The notes beneath the pieces were generated by a model. It did not search any database and had not been told where the DNA came from. It was given only the letters and a program-made list of their open reading frames with translations. This document shows positions 25,918-34,134 of a DNA stretch of 39,639 nt, piece after piece. Each line of letters begins with the position of its first letter. Position 1 is the stretch's first letter. Location: positions 1-39,639 of the forward strand of contig JAFWWU010000123.1 in the NCBI GenBank assembly GCA_017523285.1. Direction: 5' to 3'. Source of the DNA: Ruminococcus sp. GTDB lineage: Bacteria > Bacillota > Clostridia > Oscillospirales > Ruminococcaceae. The translations under genes and the position numbers were made by a program.

Positions 25918-27696
25918 ATGAAAAAGGGTGTAGGAAAATTCTTGTTTTCCGCCTGTATGCTTGCGGCTGTTGCGGCAAGCGGAGTCGGTATGTCTGCACT
26001 TGCGGCTGAAGAAGAAACGACAAGCGGCTGGAAAATTGAAGAAAACGGCGACATTTACTATTATTCGGCAGATGGAGAAGTTCTTAAAGGAGTATGCGAA
26101 ATTGACGGAGAAACATATCTCTTTGCCGAAACAGGTGTATTGAAAACGGGCTGGCAGACAGTAAATGAAAAGAGATACTACTATAATGAGGAAACAGGCA
26201 CGCCTGTTTACGGTTGGCTCGATTATAACGGAGAAAAATACTACGTTGACAAGAAAAACGGAAAACATACAGGCGTATCCGATATTTCCGAAGAGGGCAG
26301 ATTTGTCTTTGACAACAGCGGTATTCTTCTTAAAAATGAATTTACCGAAATCGACGGACAGCGTTATTACAGCGACGAAAACGGTCAGACTGTAAGCGGA
26401 GAAAAGACCGTTGACGGTGTAACGTATGTATTCGCAGAAAGCGGAGTTGAGAAAAAAGGCTGGCAGACAATAGACGGAAAACGCTATTTCTTTGACCGCA
26501 AGACAGGAGAGAGAATTCTCGGTACAGTTGAATACAACGGATATTATTATTATGTTGATGAAGAAAAGGGTAAGCTCACAGGAAATTGCGAAATCAGCGG
26601 CATTCCCTACATTCTTGATGAATACGGAAGAATGAGTCAGGGCTGGCAGATTATTGACGGAAACAAATACTATTATGATGAGGGAAAAGCCGCAACAGGT
26701 CTTGAAATGCTTGATTTTCTCTATTATTTTAATGAAAATGGTGCGGCTCAGCTTGGCTGGCAGACAATAGACGGAGAAAAATACTTTTTTGACAGCGAAT
26801 ATCACGCAATTAACGGTTGGCAGAATTTGAGAGGAAAGACATATTATTTCGACCTTGATAATTATACTCTTACAACAGGCATTACTGAAATAAATGATAA
26901 AAAGTATCTTCTCAGCACCGTAAACGGAGAGCTTCTTACAGGCTTTGCGGAGGTTGATGACGCTCTTTATTACGCCGATGAAGACGGAGTAATCCAGACA
27001 GGGTGGCTGACTATCGGACGTTCAAAATATTATCTTGAAGAAGACGGAAAAGTTACAGTCGGCTGGTTTGAAATCAACGGCAAGAAATATTATTTCTCAG
27101 ATGATGAGGAAAATACGGGCGTAATGTGCAGGGGATTGCAGGAAATTGACGGAAATCTCTATTATTTTGATGATACAACAGGTGTAATGGCTGTAAATAC
27201 GATTATAGGCGATTACATTATTGATTATGACGGAGTTGCAGTAAAATCCGAATCTGCACAGCAGAAAGCCGCAATGATTGTTTCTGAAATCGGAAAGGAT
27301 GCAAACGGAATTTTCAGCTATGTAAGAGGCAATAACAAGTATGAGGATAACGAAGAAATCACAACTCCCGAAAAAACAGAAGAAAAGGGCTGGAATTTCT
27401 ACGCTGAATATGCTATTGAAAACAGAAATGTAATCAGCACATATTTTGCCGCAATAGCAGACGTTTTATTCAAAGCGGCAGGCTATGAATCAAGAATAGT
27501 TTACGGAACGGGAAGAAGCGAAAATGCTCATTACTGGAATCAGGTTAAAATAGATGATGAATGGATAAATTACGATTGCTGTAACGGCTATGCAAACGTA
27601 TCCGATGAATATCTGAAAGAAATAAATTATACATTTTCAGAATATATCTATCCCGTATATAAGAAAAAACAGACCGAAAGTGAGGAACTGAAATGA
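25918..27696 (+). CDS. Secreted protein with many cell-wall-binding repeats and transglutaminase-like C-terminus
   Basis: This is a 592-residue exported protein. A signal peptide (residues 1-30, ending SALAAEE) is followed by about 18 tandem units of the choline/glucan-binding repeat type up to about residue 440. Typical units are GWQTIDGKRYFFD, GWQIIDGNKYYYD and GWFEINGKKYYFSDD. The C-terminal domain (about 450-590) resembles a transglutaminase core: FAAIADVLFKAAGYESRIVYG, then AHYWNQVKIDDEWINYD. In the usual Cys-His-Asp triad His538 and Asp553 are present but the cysteine position is Ser507. It may therefore bind rather than cross-link. The gene overlaps the dockerin gene by 4 bases (ATGA). 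Confidence 0.85.
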   Translation: MKKGVGKFLFSACMLAAVAASGVGMSALAAEEETTSGWKIEENGDIYYYSADGEVLKGVCEIDGETYLFAETGVLKTGWQTVNEKRYYYNEETGTPVYGWLDYNGEKYYVDKKNGKHTGVSDISEEGRFVFDNSGILLKNEFTEIDGQRYYSDENGQTVSGEKTVDGVTYVFAESGVEKKGWQTIDGKRYFFDRKTGERILGTVEYNGYYYYVDEEKGKLTGNCEISGIPYILDEYGRMSQGWQIIDGNKYYYDEGKAATGLEMLDFLYYFNENGAAQLGWQTIDGEKYFFDSEYHAINGWQNLRGKTYYFDLDNYTLTTGITEINDKKYLLSTVNGELLTGFAEVDDALYYADEDGVIQTGWLTIGRSKYYLEEDGKVTVGWFEINGKKYYFSDDEENTGVMCRGLQEIDGNLYYFDDTTGVMAVNTIIGDYIIDYDGVAVKSESAQQKAAMIVSEIGKDANGIFSYVRGNNKYEDNEEITTPEKTEEKGWNFYAEYAIENRNVISTYFAAIADVLFKAAGYESRIVYGTGRSENAHYWNQVKIDDEWINYDCCNGYANVSDEYLKEINYTFSEYIYPVYKKKQTESEELK

Positions 27697-28517
27697 TTTT
27701 AAAAAGAATTACAGCCGCTTTGCTCGGAATGAGCATTGCTTCTTCTGTTGGATTTACAGCTGTATCGGCTGAAGAAGCTGAGAAACCCGCAGATGATAAT
27801 GCAATAATAGTTGTTGAGCCTGATTACGAAATATACAATGCAGGTGCAGAGCTTACGCTCACGCTTGACGAAAATATGCTTGCGCATGTCAGAATATCAA
27901 CAAATTCGCCCGAAAATCCCGATTGCTGTTATTATGATGAAGATTTAACTGCATTCGGCAAAAAATCTCAGAGCTATCTGTTTACACTTGACGCAATTGA
28001 TGATGCAGTTTATACTGTATCAATCTTTGTGCCTGAATATCCTTATTCAGAAAACGGACAGACATACAAGCTTGAAGATTTTACTGTTGAAAACACAGCA
28101 TACGGTGATGATATATATTACTCAAAGATGTTTTATAATATATCATATTCGGAAGATGAAAAGGCTGAAACTCCGTCAGAATCTCTTGTAAGAAAAATTA
28201 CAATTGAATCTGAATTGAAAAATGAAAAAATACAGGAATCATATTATAACCTCAGCTTCAAAGGAAGTGCGTATAATTTCGGCGATGTAAATAACGACCT
28301 TGAAATAAATGCTTCTGACGCTTCACTTGTTCTTTCACACTATGCCTCTGTCAATACAGGCGGAAAAGGTGTGCTGAGCGAAAGTATGCAGTCTTTTGCT
28401 GATGTAAACAGCGATAAGCTTATCAATGCATCAGATGCATCAATTATTCTCAGCTATTACTCGTATAAATCAACAGGCGGAACAGGCACGCTTCTTGATT
28501 ACATAAACAAAAAGTAA
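27693..28517 (+). CDS. Secreted protein with C-terminal type I dockerin
   Basis: This is a 274-residue exported protein. The signal peptide is residues 1-25 (VGFTAVSAEE). Residues about 30-190 form an unrecognised beta-rich domain. The C-terminus is a type I dockerin with two calcium-binding repeats, GDVNNDLEINASDASLVLS and ADVNSDKLINASDASIILS, each carrying the Asp/Asn ladder of an F-hand. Dockerins plug into cohesins on scaffoldins, so the protein is probably part of a cellulosome or a similar surface complex. Translation is coupled to the upstream gene by an ATGA overlap, which suggests the two products act together. No cohesin gene is present in this window. Confidence 0.87.
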   Translation: MILKRITAALLGMSIASSVGFTAVSAEEAEKPADDNAIIVVEPDYEIYNAGAELTLTLDENMLAHVRISTNSPENPDCCYYDEDLTAFGKKSQSYLFTLDAIDDAVYTVSIFVPEYPYSENGQTYKLEDFTVENTAYGDDIYYSKMFYNISYSEDEKAETPSESLVRKITIESELKNEKIQESYYNLSFKGSAYNFGDVNNDLEINASDASLVLSHYASVNTGGKGVLSESMQSFADVNSDKLINASDASIILSYYSYKSTGGTGTLLDYINKK

Positions 28518-28521
28518 TTCA

Positions 28522-28560
28522 CAGGGTATCGGATTGAATTTCCGATACCCTGATTGTTTT
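28522..28560 (+). terminator. Terminator after the dockerin gene
   Basis: A 12 bp stem (CAGGGTATCGGA, arms 28522-28533 and 28541-28552) with a seven-base loop, then ATTGTTTTTT. The stem core GGGTATCG is shared with the rplA terminator. Confidence 0.9.
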
Positions 28561-28605
28561 TTCGACAATTTAAAGCCGTGTGTATATAAATATTTCAGAA
28601 TTCTG

Positions 28606-28634
28606 TTGACTAATCGTAAGTTTTGGTATATTAT
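28606..28634 (+). promoter_or_regulatory. Sigma-A-type promoter of the lysozyme-manA-glcK operon
   Basis: TTGACT (28606-28611), a 17-base spacer and TATTAT (28629-28634), with an alternative TATATT at 28627. It is about 46 bases before the ATG at 28680. Confidence 0.55.
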
Positions 28635-28679
28635 TAGTATGTATATAAAGAAAATCACAAAGAAACGGACAACATAAAT

Positions 28680-29402
28680 ATGAAAATTAAAAATATCCTG
28701 ATAGCTTTGGGAGTATGTGCGCTTTTTGGTGTAAATATGCTGTCGCTCTATTTCTCCGATGCTATTGTAAACAAAGACAAGTATTCGGTTGTCGGAGTAG
28801 ACGTTTCACGCTATCAGGGAGTAATTGACTGGGACATGATTGAAGCTCAGAACATAGATTTTGCTTTTATAAAAGCTACTGAGGGTAGCGGACATGTTGA
28901 CGGATTTTTTGCAGAAAACATCAAAAACGTCAATAAAACAAATATTTATCACTCGGCTTATCATTTTTTCAGCTTTGACAGTGCAGGTGATACACAGGCA
29001 GAAAATTATATCACAGCCGTTGATAAAGAAAGTATAAATCTTCCGCCTGTCGTTGATGTTGAATTTTACGGAGATAAACAGAAAAATCAGCCGTCAGTCG
29101 AAGAAACCGAGAGCATCTTAAAGCCGCTTCTTGAAAAGCTTGAACAGCATTACGGAAAAAAGCCTATAATTTATACTACAAATTTTGTTTACAGAAAATA
29201 TATAAGGGATAATTTCGGTGAATATCCGTTATGGATAAGAAATGTCAATACAGAGCCGATTTTTACAGACTGGACATTCTGGCAGTATTCCGACAAAGGA
29301 CTTCTTGAGGGGTATGAAGGAATTGAAAAGCATATTGACCTTAACGTGTATAAAGGCTCAGAAGAAGAATTTCTCGAACAATTCGGCAAGGAGGTAGAAT
29401 AA
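28680..29402 (+). CDS. GH25 lysozyme-like enzyme, membrane-anchored or secreted
   Basis: This is a 240-residue GH25 protein. An N-terminal hydrophobic segment (residues 7-26) exports or anchors it. The catalytic domain starts VGVDVSRYQGVIDWDMI and has FIKATEGSG, SAYHFFSF, the acidic pair in PPVVDVEFYGD, the PIIYTTNFVYRKY strand and the closing HIDLNVYKG. All usual GH25 landmarks are present, so peptidoglycan cleavage is expected. Unlike the GH25 protein at 1636-2928 it has no lipobox or Ig domain. AAGGAGG for the next gene lies within its 3' end, so it is coupled to manA. Confidence 0.92.
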   Translation: MKIKNILIALGVCALFGVNMLSLYFSDAIVNKDKYSVVGVDVSRYQGVIDWDMIEAQNIDFAFIKATEGSGHVDGFFAENIKNVNKTNIYHSAYHFFSFDSAGDTQAENYITAVDKESINLPPVVDVEFYGDKQKNQPSVEETESILKPLLEKLEQHYGKKPIIYTTNFVYRKYIRDNFGEYPLWIRNVNTEPIFTDWTFWQYSDKGLLEGYEGIEKHIDLNVYKGSEEEFLEQFGKEVE

Positions 29403-30356
29403 ATGCACCCATTGATTCTGATACCGACCATAAAGGATTATATCTGGGGAGGCACAAAACTTCGTGAAGAATTCGGTAAGGAAAGTAAGCTTGAAAAGCT
29501 TGCTGAAAGCTGGGAGCTATCCTGCCACAAAGACGGAGAAAGTGTAATAGCAAACGGAGAATACAAGGGCAGAACTCTTTCGGAATATCTCGCAGAAAAT
29601 CCACAGGCAAAGGGCGAAAACTGCAAAAGATTTGAAAACTTTCCTGTTCTGATAAAACTTATTGATGCAAGGGATAATCTTTCTGTTCAGGTTCACCCCG
29701 ATAATGAATATGCTCAGCGTGTTGAGGGCGAATACGGAAAAACTGAAATGTGGTATATTGTAGATTGCGAGGATAATGCAGAGCTTATTTACGGATTCAA
29801 AGAAGAAATCACAAAGGATGAGTTCAGATACGCAATCGAAAACAATACCCTGCTTGAAAGAATAAACAGTGTTTCTGTTAAAAAAGGCGATGTTTTCTTT
29901 ATAAAGTCAGGTACACTCCACGCTATAGGAAAGGGAATTCTTATCGCAGAGATACAGCAGAATTCCAATACGACATATCGTGTTTATGATTACGGCAGAA
30001 TAGGTGCTGACGGTAAGCCGAGAGAACTTCACATTGAAAAGGCTATTGACGTTACCGAGCTGAGACCTGCTGAAAATTATGAGCTTCCAGAGTTGCAGGA
30101 AACAGCTGATAAGCTTTCACAGCTTCTTGCGGAATGTGAATATTTCAAGGTTACAAAAGAGGATATCCACGGACAGTCAGAACTTTTTGCGGATGAAAAA
30201 TCATTCAATCATATACTTGTGACTGACGGCGATGGAGTTCTCGTTTGTGGTGATGAGGATTTCACATTGAAAAAAGGCGCAAGCATTTTTGTTCCTGCAA
30301 ATACAGGAGCGTATAAAATCAAAGGTAATTGCAGTATTATTATTACTGAAATATAA
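29403..30356 (+). CDS. manA: Mannose-6-phosphate isomerase, class I
   Basis: This zinc enzyme interconverts mannose-6-phosphate and fructose-6-phosphate. The 317-residue product is the short Firmicutes type. Features are KDYIWGGTKLREEFGK at the N-terminus, AESWELSCHKDGESV, the metal-binding VQVHPDNEYA, FFIKSGTLHAIGKGILIAEI and SNTTYRVYDYGR. Its ATG follows the lysozyme stop directly (TAAATG), so the two are co-translated. The neighbour glcK points to entry of mannose and glucose into glycolysis. Confidence 0.95.
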   Translation: MHPLILIPTIKDYIWGGTKLREEFGKESKLEKLAESWELSCHKDGESVIANGEYKGRTLSEYLAENPQAKGENCKRFENFPVLIKLIDARDNLSVQVHPDNEYAQRVEGEYGKTEMWYIVDCEDNAELIYGFKEEITKDEFRYAIENNTLLERINSVSVKKGDVFFIKSGTLHAIGKGILIAEIQQNSNTTYRVYDYGRIGADGKPRELHIEKAIDVTELRPAENYELPELQETADKLSQLLAECEYFKVTKEDIHGQSELFADEKSFNHILVTDGDGVLVCGDEDFTLKKGASIFVPANTGAYKIKGNCSIIITEI

Positions 30357-30374
30357 ATTACGGAGGAATTTAAA

Positions 30375-31328
30375 ATGAAATATTATGTAGGAATTGACCT
30401 TGGCGGTACAAATATCGTTGCAGGTGTTGTAGACGAAAATTATAACATTATTGCTAAGGCAAGCACAAAGACAAATTGTCCGCGTCCTGCAAAGGAAATT
30501 GCAGACGATATGGCGAAAATGGCTCTTCAGGCTGTTGAAAATGCAAACCTTAAAATTGATGATATCGAATGGATTGGTGTAGGTACTCCGGGTATCGCAA
30601 ACAGCGCAACAGGTATCATCGAATATTCAAACAACCTCGGATTTGAAAATACTCCTATGGTTAAGTATATTCAGGAAACAATCAACAAGCCTGTTTTCAT
30701 TGAAAATGACGCAAACGCAGCAGCATATGGTGAATTTGTAGCAGGTGCTGCAAAGGGTGCAAACAACGCTGTATGTATCACGCTCGGAACAGGTGTAGGC
30801 GGCGGAATTATCATTGACGGTAAAATCTATTCAGGTTCTAACTTTGCAGGTGCAGAAATCGGTCACACAGTAATCGAGGTTGACGGTGCACAGTGTTCAT
30901 GCGGAAGAAAGGGCTGCTTCGAAGCTTATTCTTCAGCTACAGGTCTTATCAGAATGTCAAAGGAAGCTATGGCTGAACATCCTGATTCAGTAATGAACAA
31001 GCTTGCAGAGGAAAGAGGCAAGGTAAATGCAAGAACAGCGTTTGACGCTATGCGTGAGGGCGACAGCGTTGCAAAGGCTGTTGTTGACAAGTATATCAAG
31101 TATCTTGCAGCAGGTATCACAAACACTATCAACATCTTCCAGCCTGATGTTCTTTGCATCGGCGGCGGTGTATGCAATGAGGGTGATCCGCTTCTTCTTC
31201 CTGTAAAGGCGCTTGTAAAGGAAGAGGTTTACACAAGAAATTCACCGAAGAATACAGAAATCGTTATTGCAAAGCTCGGAAACGACGCAGGCATTATCGG
31301 TGCGGCATTCCTCGGAAACGCAAAATAA
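30375..31328 (+). CDS. glcK: ROK-family glucokinase
   Basis: This enzyme phosphorylates glucose with ATP. The 317-residue protein has the phosphate-binding GIDLGGTNIVAGVV near the N-terminus, VGTPGIAN, the active-site region ENDANAAAYGEFVAGA, the GTGVGGGIIIDG loop, and the ROK zinc signature CSCGRKGCFEAYSS. GGAGG lies seven bases before the ATG. Codon use is strongly biased, as in highly expressed genes. It is the last gene of the operon, with a terminator following. Confidence 0.93.
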   Translation: MKYYVGIDLGGTNIVAGVVDENYNIIAKASTKTNCPRPAKEIADDMAKMALQAVENANLKIDDIEWIGVGTPGIANSATGIIEYSNNLGFENTPMVKYIQETINKPVFIENDANAAAYGEFVAGAAKGANNAVCITLGTGVGGGIIIDGKIYSGSNFAGAEIGHTVIEVDGAQCSCGRKGCFEAYSSATGLIRMSKEAMAEHPDSVMNKLAEERGKVNARTAFDAMREGDSVAKAVVDKYIKYLAAGITNTINIFQPDVLCIGGGVCNEGDPLLLPVKALVKEEVYTRNSPKNTEIVIAKLGNDAGIIGAAFLGNAK

Positions 31329-31335
31329 ACATTTA

Positions 31336-31366
31336 CGGGCAGATTTTATATCTGCCCGATTTTTAT
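31336..31366 (+). terminator. Terminator after glcK
   Basis: A 9 bp stem (CGGGCAGAT with ATCTGCCCG, arms 31336-31344 and 31350-31358) and loop TTTAT, followed by TTTTTATAT. Confidence 0.88.
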
Positions 31367-31431
31367 ATATTATTATTCAAAAATGACCAAAAAACGCATC
31401 ATATAATTGTCGAATTTTTAGGTTAAAGTCC

Positions 31432-31460
31432 TTGCAAATAATATTGTAATGTGCTATAAT
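31432..31460 (+). promoter_or_regulatory. Sigma-A-type promoter of purA
   Basis: TTGCAA (31432-31437), a 17-base spacer and TATAAT (31455-31460), the same boxes and the same GTGC before the -10 as in the yicC promoter. The predicted leader to the start at 31551 is about 84 bases. Confidence 0.72.
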
Positions 31461-31550
31461 AAAGTGTAACTGTGTGTTTATGGGTATCGCTTTGCGGAAT
31501 ACGGGTGATATTCGGATTATACACAAAAAATTATGAAAAGAGGAAATAAA

Positions 31551-32825
31551 ATGCCTGCTAATATTGTTGTAGGAACTCAATGGGGCGATGAGGGTAAGGG
31601 CAAAATCATTGATATCCTTGCTTCACGCGCAGAGGTTGTTGTGCGTTCACAGGGCGGTAATAATGCCGGCCATACTGTTGTAAATAATGGTGAAACATAT
31701 AAGCTTCACCTTATTCCGTCGGGTATTCTTTACCCTGACACTCTTTGTCTTATAGGTGCAGGTGTAGTTCTTGACCCTAAGGACTTCATCGGTGAGCTTG
31801 ACAGCTTACATGCAAGAGGTATTTCTACTGCTAACCTTAAAATCGACCCAAGAGCTCATATCGTTATGCCTTGGCACATTGCTCTTGACGGACTTTCAGA
31901 GCAGTTCAGAGGAAATTCTGATATCGGTACTACAAAAAGAGGCATTGGCCCTACATATATGGATAAGTATGAACGCTGCGGCATAAGAATGTATGACCTC
32001 GTTCATCCTGAACTCCTTGCTGAAAAGGTCAAGGCAACAGGTACACTTAAAAACAAGATTATTACTGCTGTATACGGCGGTGAAGCATTCGACCTTGACG
32101 CTGTTATTGCAGAATATACAGAATATGGTAAGCGCCTTAAGGATTATATGGATGACGTTTCTGTCCTCACTTTTGATGCTTACAAGAATGACAAGACAAT
32201 CATGTTTGAGGGTGCACAGGCTACTCTCCTTGATATTGATTTCGGTACATATCCTTACGTTACATCATCACATCCGCTTTCAGCAGGTGTATGCGTAGGT
32301 ACAGGTGTTGGTCCGAGAGTTATCACAAACATCATCGGTGTTGCTAAGGCTTACACAACAAGAGTTGGTAAGGGACCATTCCCGACAGAGCTTGATGATG
32401 AAATCGGCGAACAGATCAGAAATATCGGCGGCGAATTCGGTACAACAACAGGCAGACCAAGAAGAACAGGCTGGTTTGACGCTGTTATCGTTCGTCACTC
32501 AGTAAGAGTAAACGGACTTGACGCTCTTGCTATCAACAAGCTTGATACACTTTCAGGACTCGGCACACTTAAAATCTGTGTTGCTTACAAGAAGGCAGAC
32601 GGTACAATTATCGAGCATTTCCCTGCTGCTCTTGAGGAACTCGCAGACTGCACTCCTGTATACGAAGAAATCGAAGGCTTCAATGAAGATATTTCAAACT
32701 GCAAGAGCTTTGCAGCACTTCCTGAAGCTTGCATAAAGTATATTGAAAGACTTGAAGAGCTTTGCGGTTGTCCTATCAAGATGGTAGGTGTAGGTCCTGA
32801 CAGAAGTCAGATAATTGAAAGATAA
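31551..32825 (+). CDS. purA: Adenylosuccinate synthetase
   Basis: This enzyme joins IMP and aspartate using GTP, the first step from IMP to AMP. The 424-residue protein begins with the signature VGTQWGDEGKGKIIDILA and has GGNNAGHTVV, the DIGTTKRGIGPTYMDK block, the FEGAQATLLDIDFGTYPYVT segment and the C-terminal GTP site (GVGPDRSQII). I chose ATG 31551 because AGAGG lies seven bases before it and the signature then begins at the usual place; the in-frame ATG at 31533 has no ribosome site. Codon use marks high expression. Confidence 0.97.
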   Translation: MPANIVVGTQWGDEGKGKIIDILASRAEVVVRSQGGNNAGHTVVNNGETYKLHLIPSGILYPDTLCLIGAGVVLDPKDFIGELDSLHARGISTANLKIDPRAHIVMPWHIALDGLSEQFRGNSDIGTTKRGIGPTYMDKYERCGIRMYDLVHPELLAEKVKATGTLKNKIITAVYGGEAFDLDAVIAEYTEYGKRLKDYMDDVSVLTFDAYKNDKTIMFEGAQATLLDIDFGTYPYVTSSHPLSAGVCVGTGVGPRVITNIIGVAKAYTTRVGKGPFPTELDDEIGEQIRNIGGEFGTTTGRPRRTGWFDAVIVRHSVRVNGLDALAINKLDTLSGLGTLKICVAYKKADGTIIEHFPAALEELADCTPVYEEIEGFNEDISNCKSFAALPEACIKYIERLEELCGCPIKMVGVGPDRSQIIER

Positions 32826-32842
32826 AATATAAAATCACAGTA

Positions 32843-32867
32843 ATACCGCACAGCTTATGTGCGGTAT
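32843..32867 (+). terminator. Hairpin after purA, possible terminator
   Basis: A 10 bp perfect stem (ATACCGCACA with its complement) and loop GCTTA lies 17 bases after the purA stop. The bases after it (CGCTTAAAGC) are not T-rich, so it may be a weak or Rho-assisted terminator, or an mRNA stability element. Confidence 0.45.
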
Positions 32868-32910
32868 CGCTTAAAGCACAGTAAATATACAAATACAAGA
32901 GGTGAATGTT

Positions 32911-34023
32911 TTGAACGGCGAAAATGAAATCAATGCTCCTATACTGGAGGAAACTACATACGACCCAAACAAGAACAAGAAAAACGACAGCCTTGCAGGA
33001 ATGACAGCTCCTGTCCTTGATGATATGGATTACGTTGCTCCCGCAGCTAAGAAAGATGGTCCACAGGGCGTTTCAGCTCCTATTCTTGATGATATGAACA
33101 GTTATGTTGCACCATCTCAGAAAAAGGACGGCCCACAGGGCGTGACTGCTCCTATTCTTGACAGTCCCGACAGCTATCAGCCTAAGCAGCAGACAGTACA
33201 GGAACATCCTATGCTTATGCAGTTTACTCCTGAACAGCAGGCAGCTTTCGATCAGCTTTCTCCTGAGCAGCAGGCACAGGTTATCGCAATGAGAAAGCAA
33301 CAGCTTGCTCAGCAGCAGGCTCAGGAAGCACCAATTACTGCTCCTGTGCTCGATGAGGATAACTATGTTCCTCCTACAAAGAGTGAAACGGCAGCTCCAC
33401 AGCCGACAGAACAAATCACTGCACCTATTCTTGATGATGAACCTGCACCTGCAAGATATGTTCCTTCTTATGCAGATGAAGACCTTGAAAGAGTAAAGAG
33501 TGAAGCAAGAAAACAGGCGGTTGCTTCACAGCTTACCTCAAAGCAGAAGGACGAAAAAGAAAGCCTCAGAATGATGCAGGAGCTCAGACGTGAACGTGAA
33601 GAAAGAGCTGCACATAAGGGATTTTATATTACAATCGTTATTGCGGCTATCGGTGTTATTGCCTCTGTTTTATTCGCAATGTTTGCTTCGGGCGAAGCGT
33701 TCGGGCTTAAATACGACACAGACGTTGCGGCAAATAAATTTACCGATTTTGTTTCAAGTTCATCACTCTATCTGAGTGTTGCATCGGGACTTTTTGCACT
33801 TCTTCTTATTACGGGAATAGGCGGAATAAAGAGCTTTGCTTCATTCATCTATTTCGTGTACTCGGTTATAATAATTATATCGGGTCTTGTAATTCTGCCG
33901 CAAAAGGACGGACATATGCTTGCAAACGGACTTCTTTACGGCGTTTCGCTTATAGGTATGGTTGCGGTATTCTTTACACTTGTAACAAGTGAGTGTGTAA
34001 ATCAATTCTTTAAAAAGAGATAA
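32911..34023 (+). CDS. Unrecognised membrane protein with six APILD-type repeats
   Basis: I do not recognise the family. The 370-residue product has three parts. The N-terminal part (to about residue 190) is hydrophilic and carries six copies of a motif close to [ITV]-x-A-P-[IV]-L-[DE]: NAPILEE, TAPVLDD, SAPILDD, TAPILDS, TAPVLDE and TAPILDD, several followed by NSY/DYV-x-P and separated by KKDGPQGV spacers and a Gln-rich stretch. A charged, helical section follows (EDLERVKSEARKQAV, LRREREERAAHKG). The last 150 residues hold four membrane helices. The start is TTG at 32911, with AGAGGTG six bases upstream; GTG 32902 lies inside that site. Topology suggests a cytoplasmic repeat region. Confidence 0.75.
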   Translation: MNGENEINAPILEETTYDPNKNKKNDSLAGMTAPVLDDMDYVAPAAKKDGPQGVSAPILDDMNSYVAPSQKKDGPQGVTAPILDSPDSYQPKQQTVQEHPMLMQFTPEQQAAFDQLSPEQQAQVIAMRKQQLAQQQAQEAPITAPVLDEDNYVPPTKSETAAPQPTEQITAPILDDEPAPARYVPSYADEDLERVKSEARKQAVASQLTSKQKDEKESLRMMQELRREREERAAHKGFYITIVIAAIGVIASVLFAMFASGEAFGLKYDTDVAANKFTDFVSSSSLYLSVASGLFALLLITGIGGIKSFASFIYFVYSVIIIISGLVILPQKDGHMLANGLLYGVSLIGMVAVFFTLVTSECVNQFFKKR

Positions 34024-34029
34024 ATTTTC

Positions 34030-34062
34030 GGGAGAGCGTATTGAAATGCTCTCCCTTTTTAT
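34030..34062 (+). terminator. Terminator after the APILD-repeat gene
   Basis: An 8 bp stem (GGGAGAGC with GCTCTCCC, arms 34030-34037 and 34048-34055) followed by TTTTTAT. Confidence 0.88.
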
Positions 34063-34069
34063 ATTCCCC

Positions 34070-34098
34070 TTGATTAAATCAGAAAAATATGTTATCAT
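34070..34098 (+). promoter_or_regulatory. Possible promoter of the ABC-F gene
   Basis: TTGATT (34070-34075), a 17-base spacer and TATCAT (34093-34098). The surrounding ATGTTATCATA is identical to a segment near the scfA promoter at 36154-36164. Confidence 0.45.
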
Positions 34099-34134
34099 AG
34101 TAAGGTCTGATATGAATGAGTAAAGGAAGATTTT

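Noticed and set aside
25900-26805. Long open frame of 301 residues on the minus strand
   Set aside because: It is antisense to the wall-binding repeats, begins without a ribosome site and encodes Phe/Ile/Val-rich sequence typical of a shadow of Tyr/Asp/Glu/Asn-rich repeats.
31329-31550. Purine riboswitch upstream of purA
   Set aside because: The conserved junction bases of the guanine/adenine aptamer are absent.
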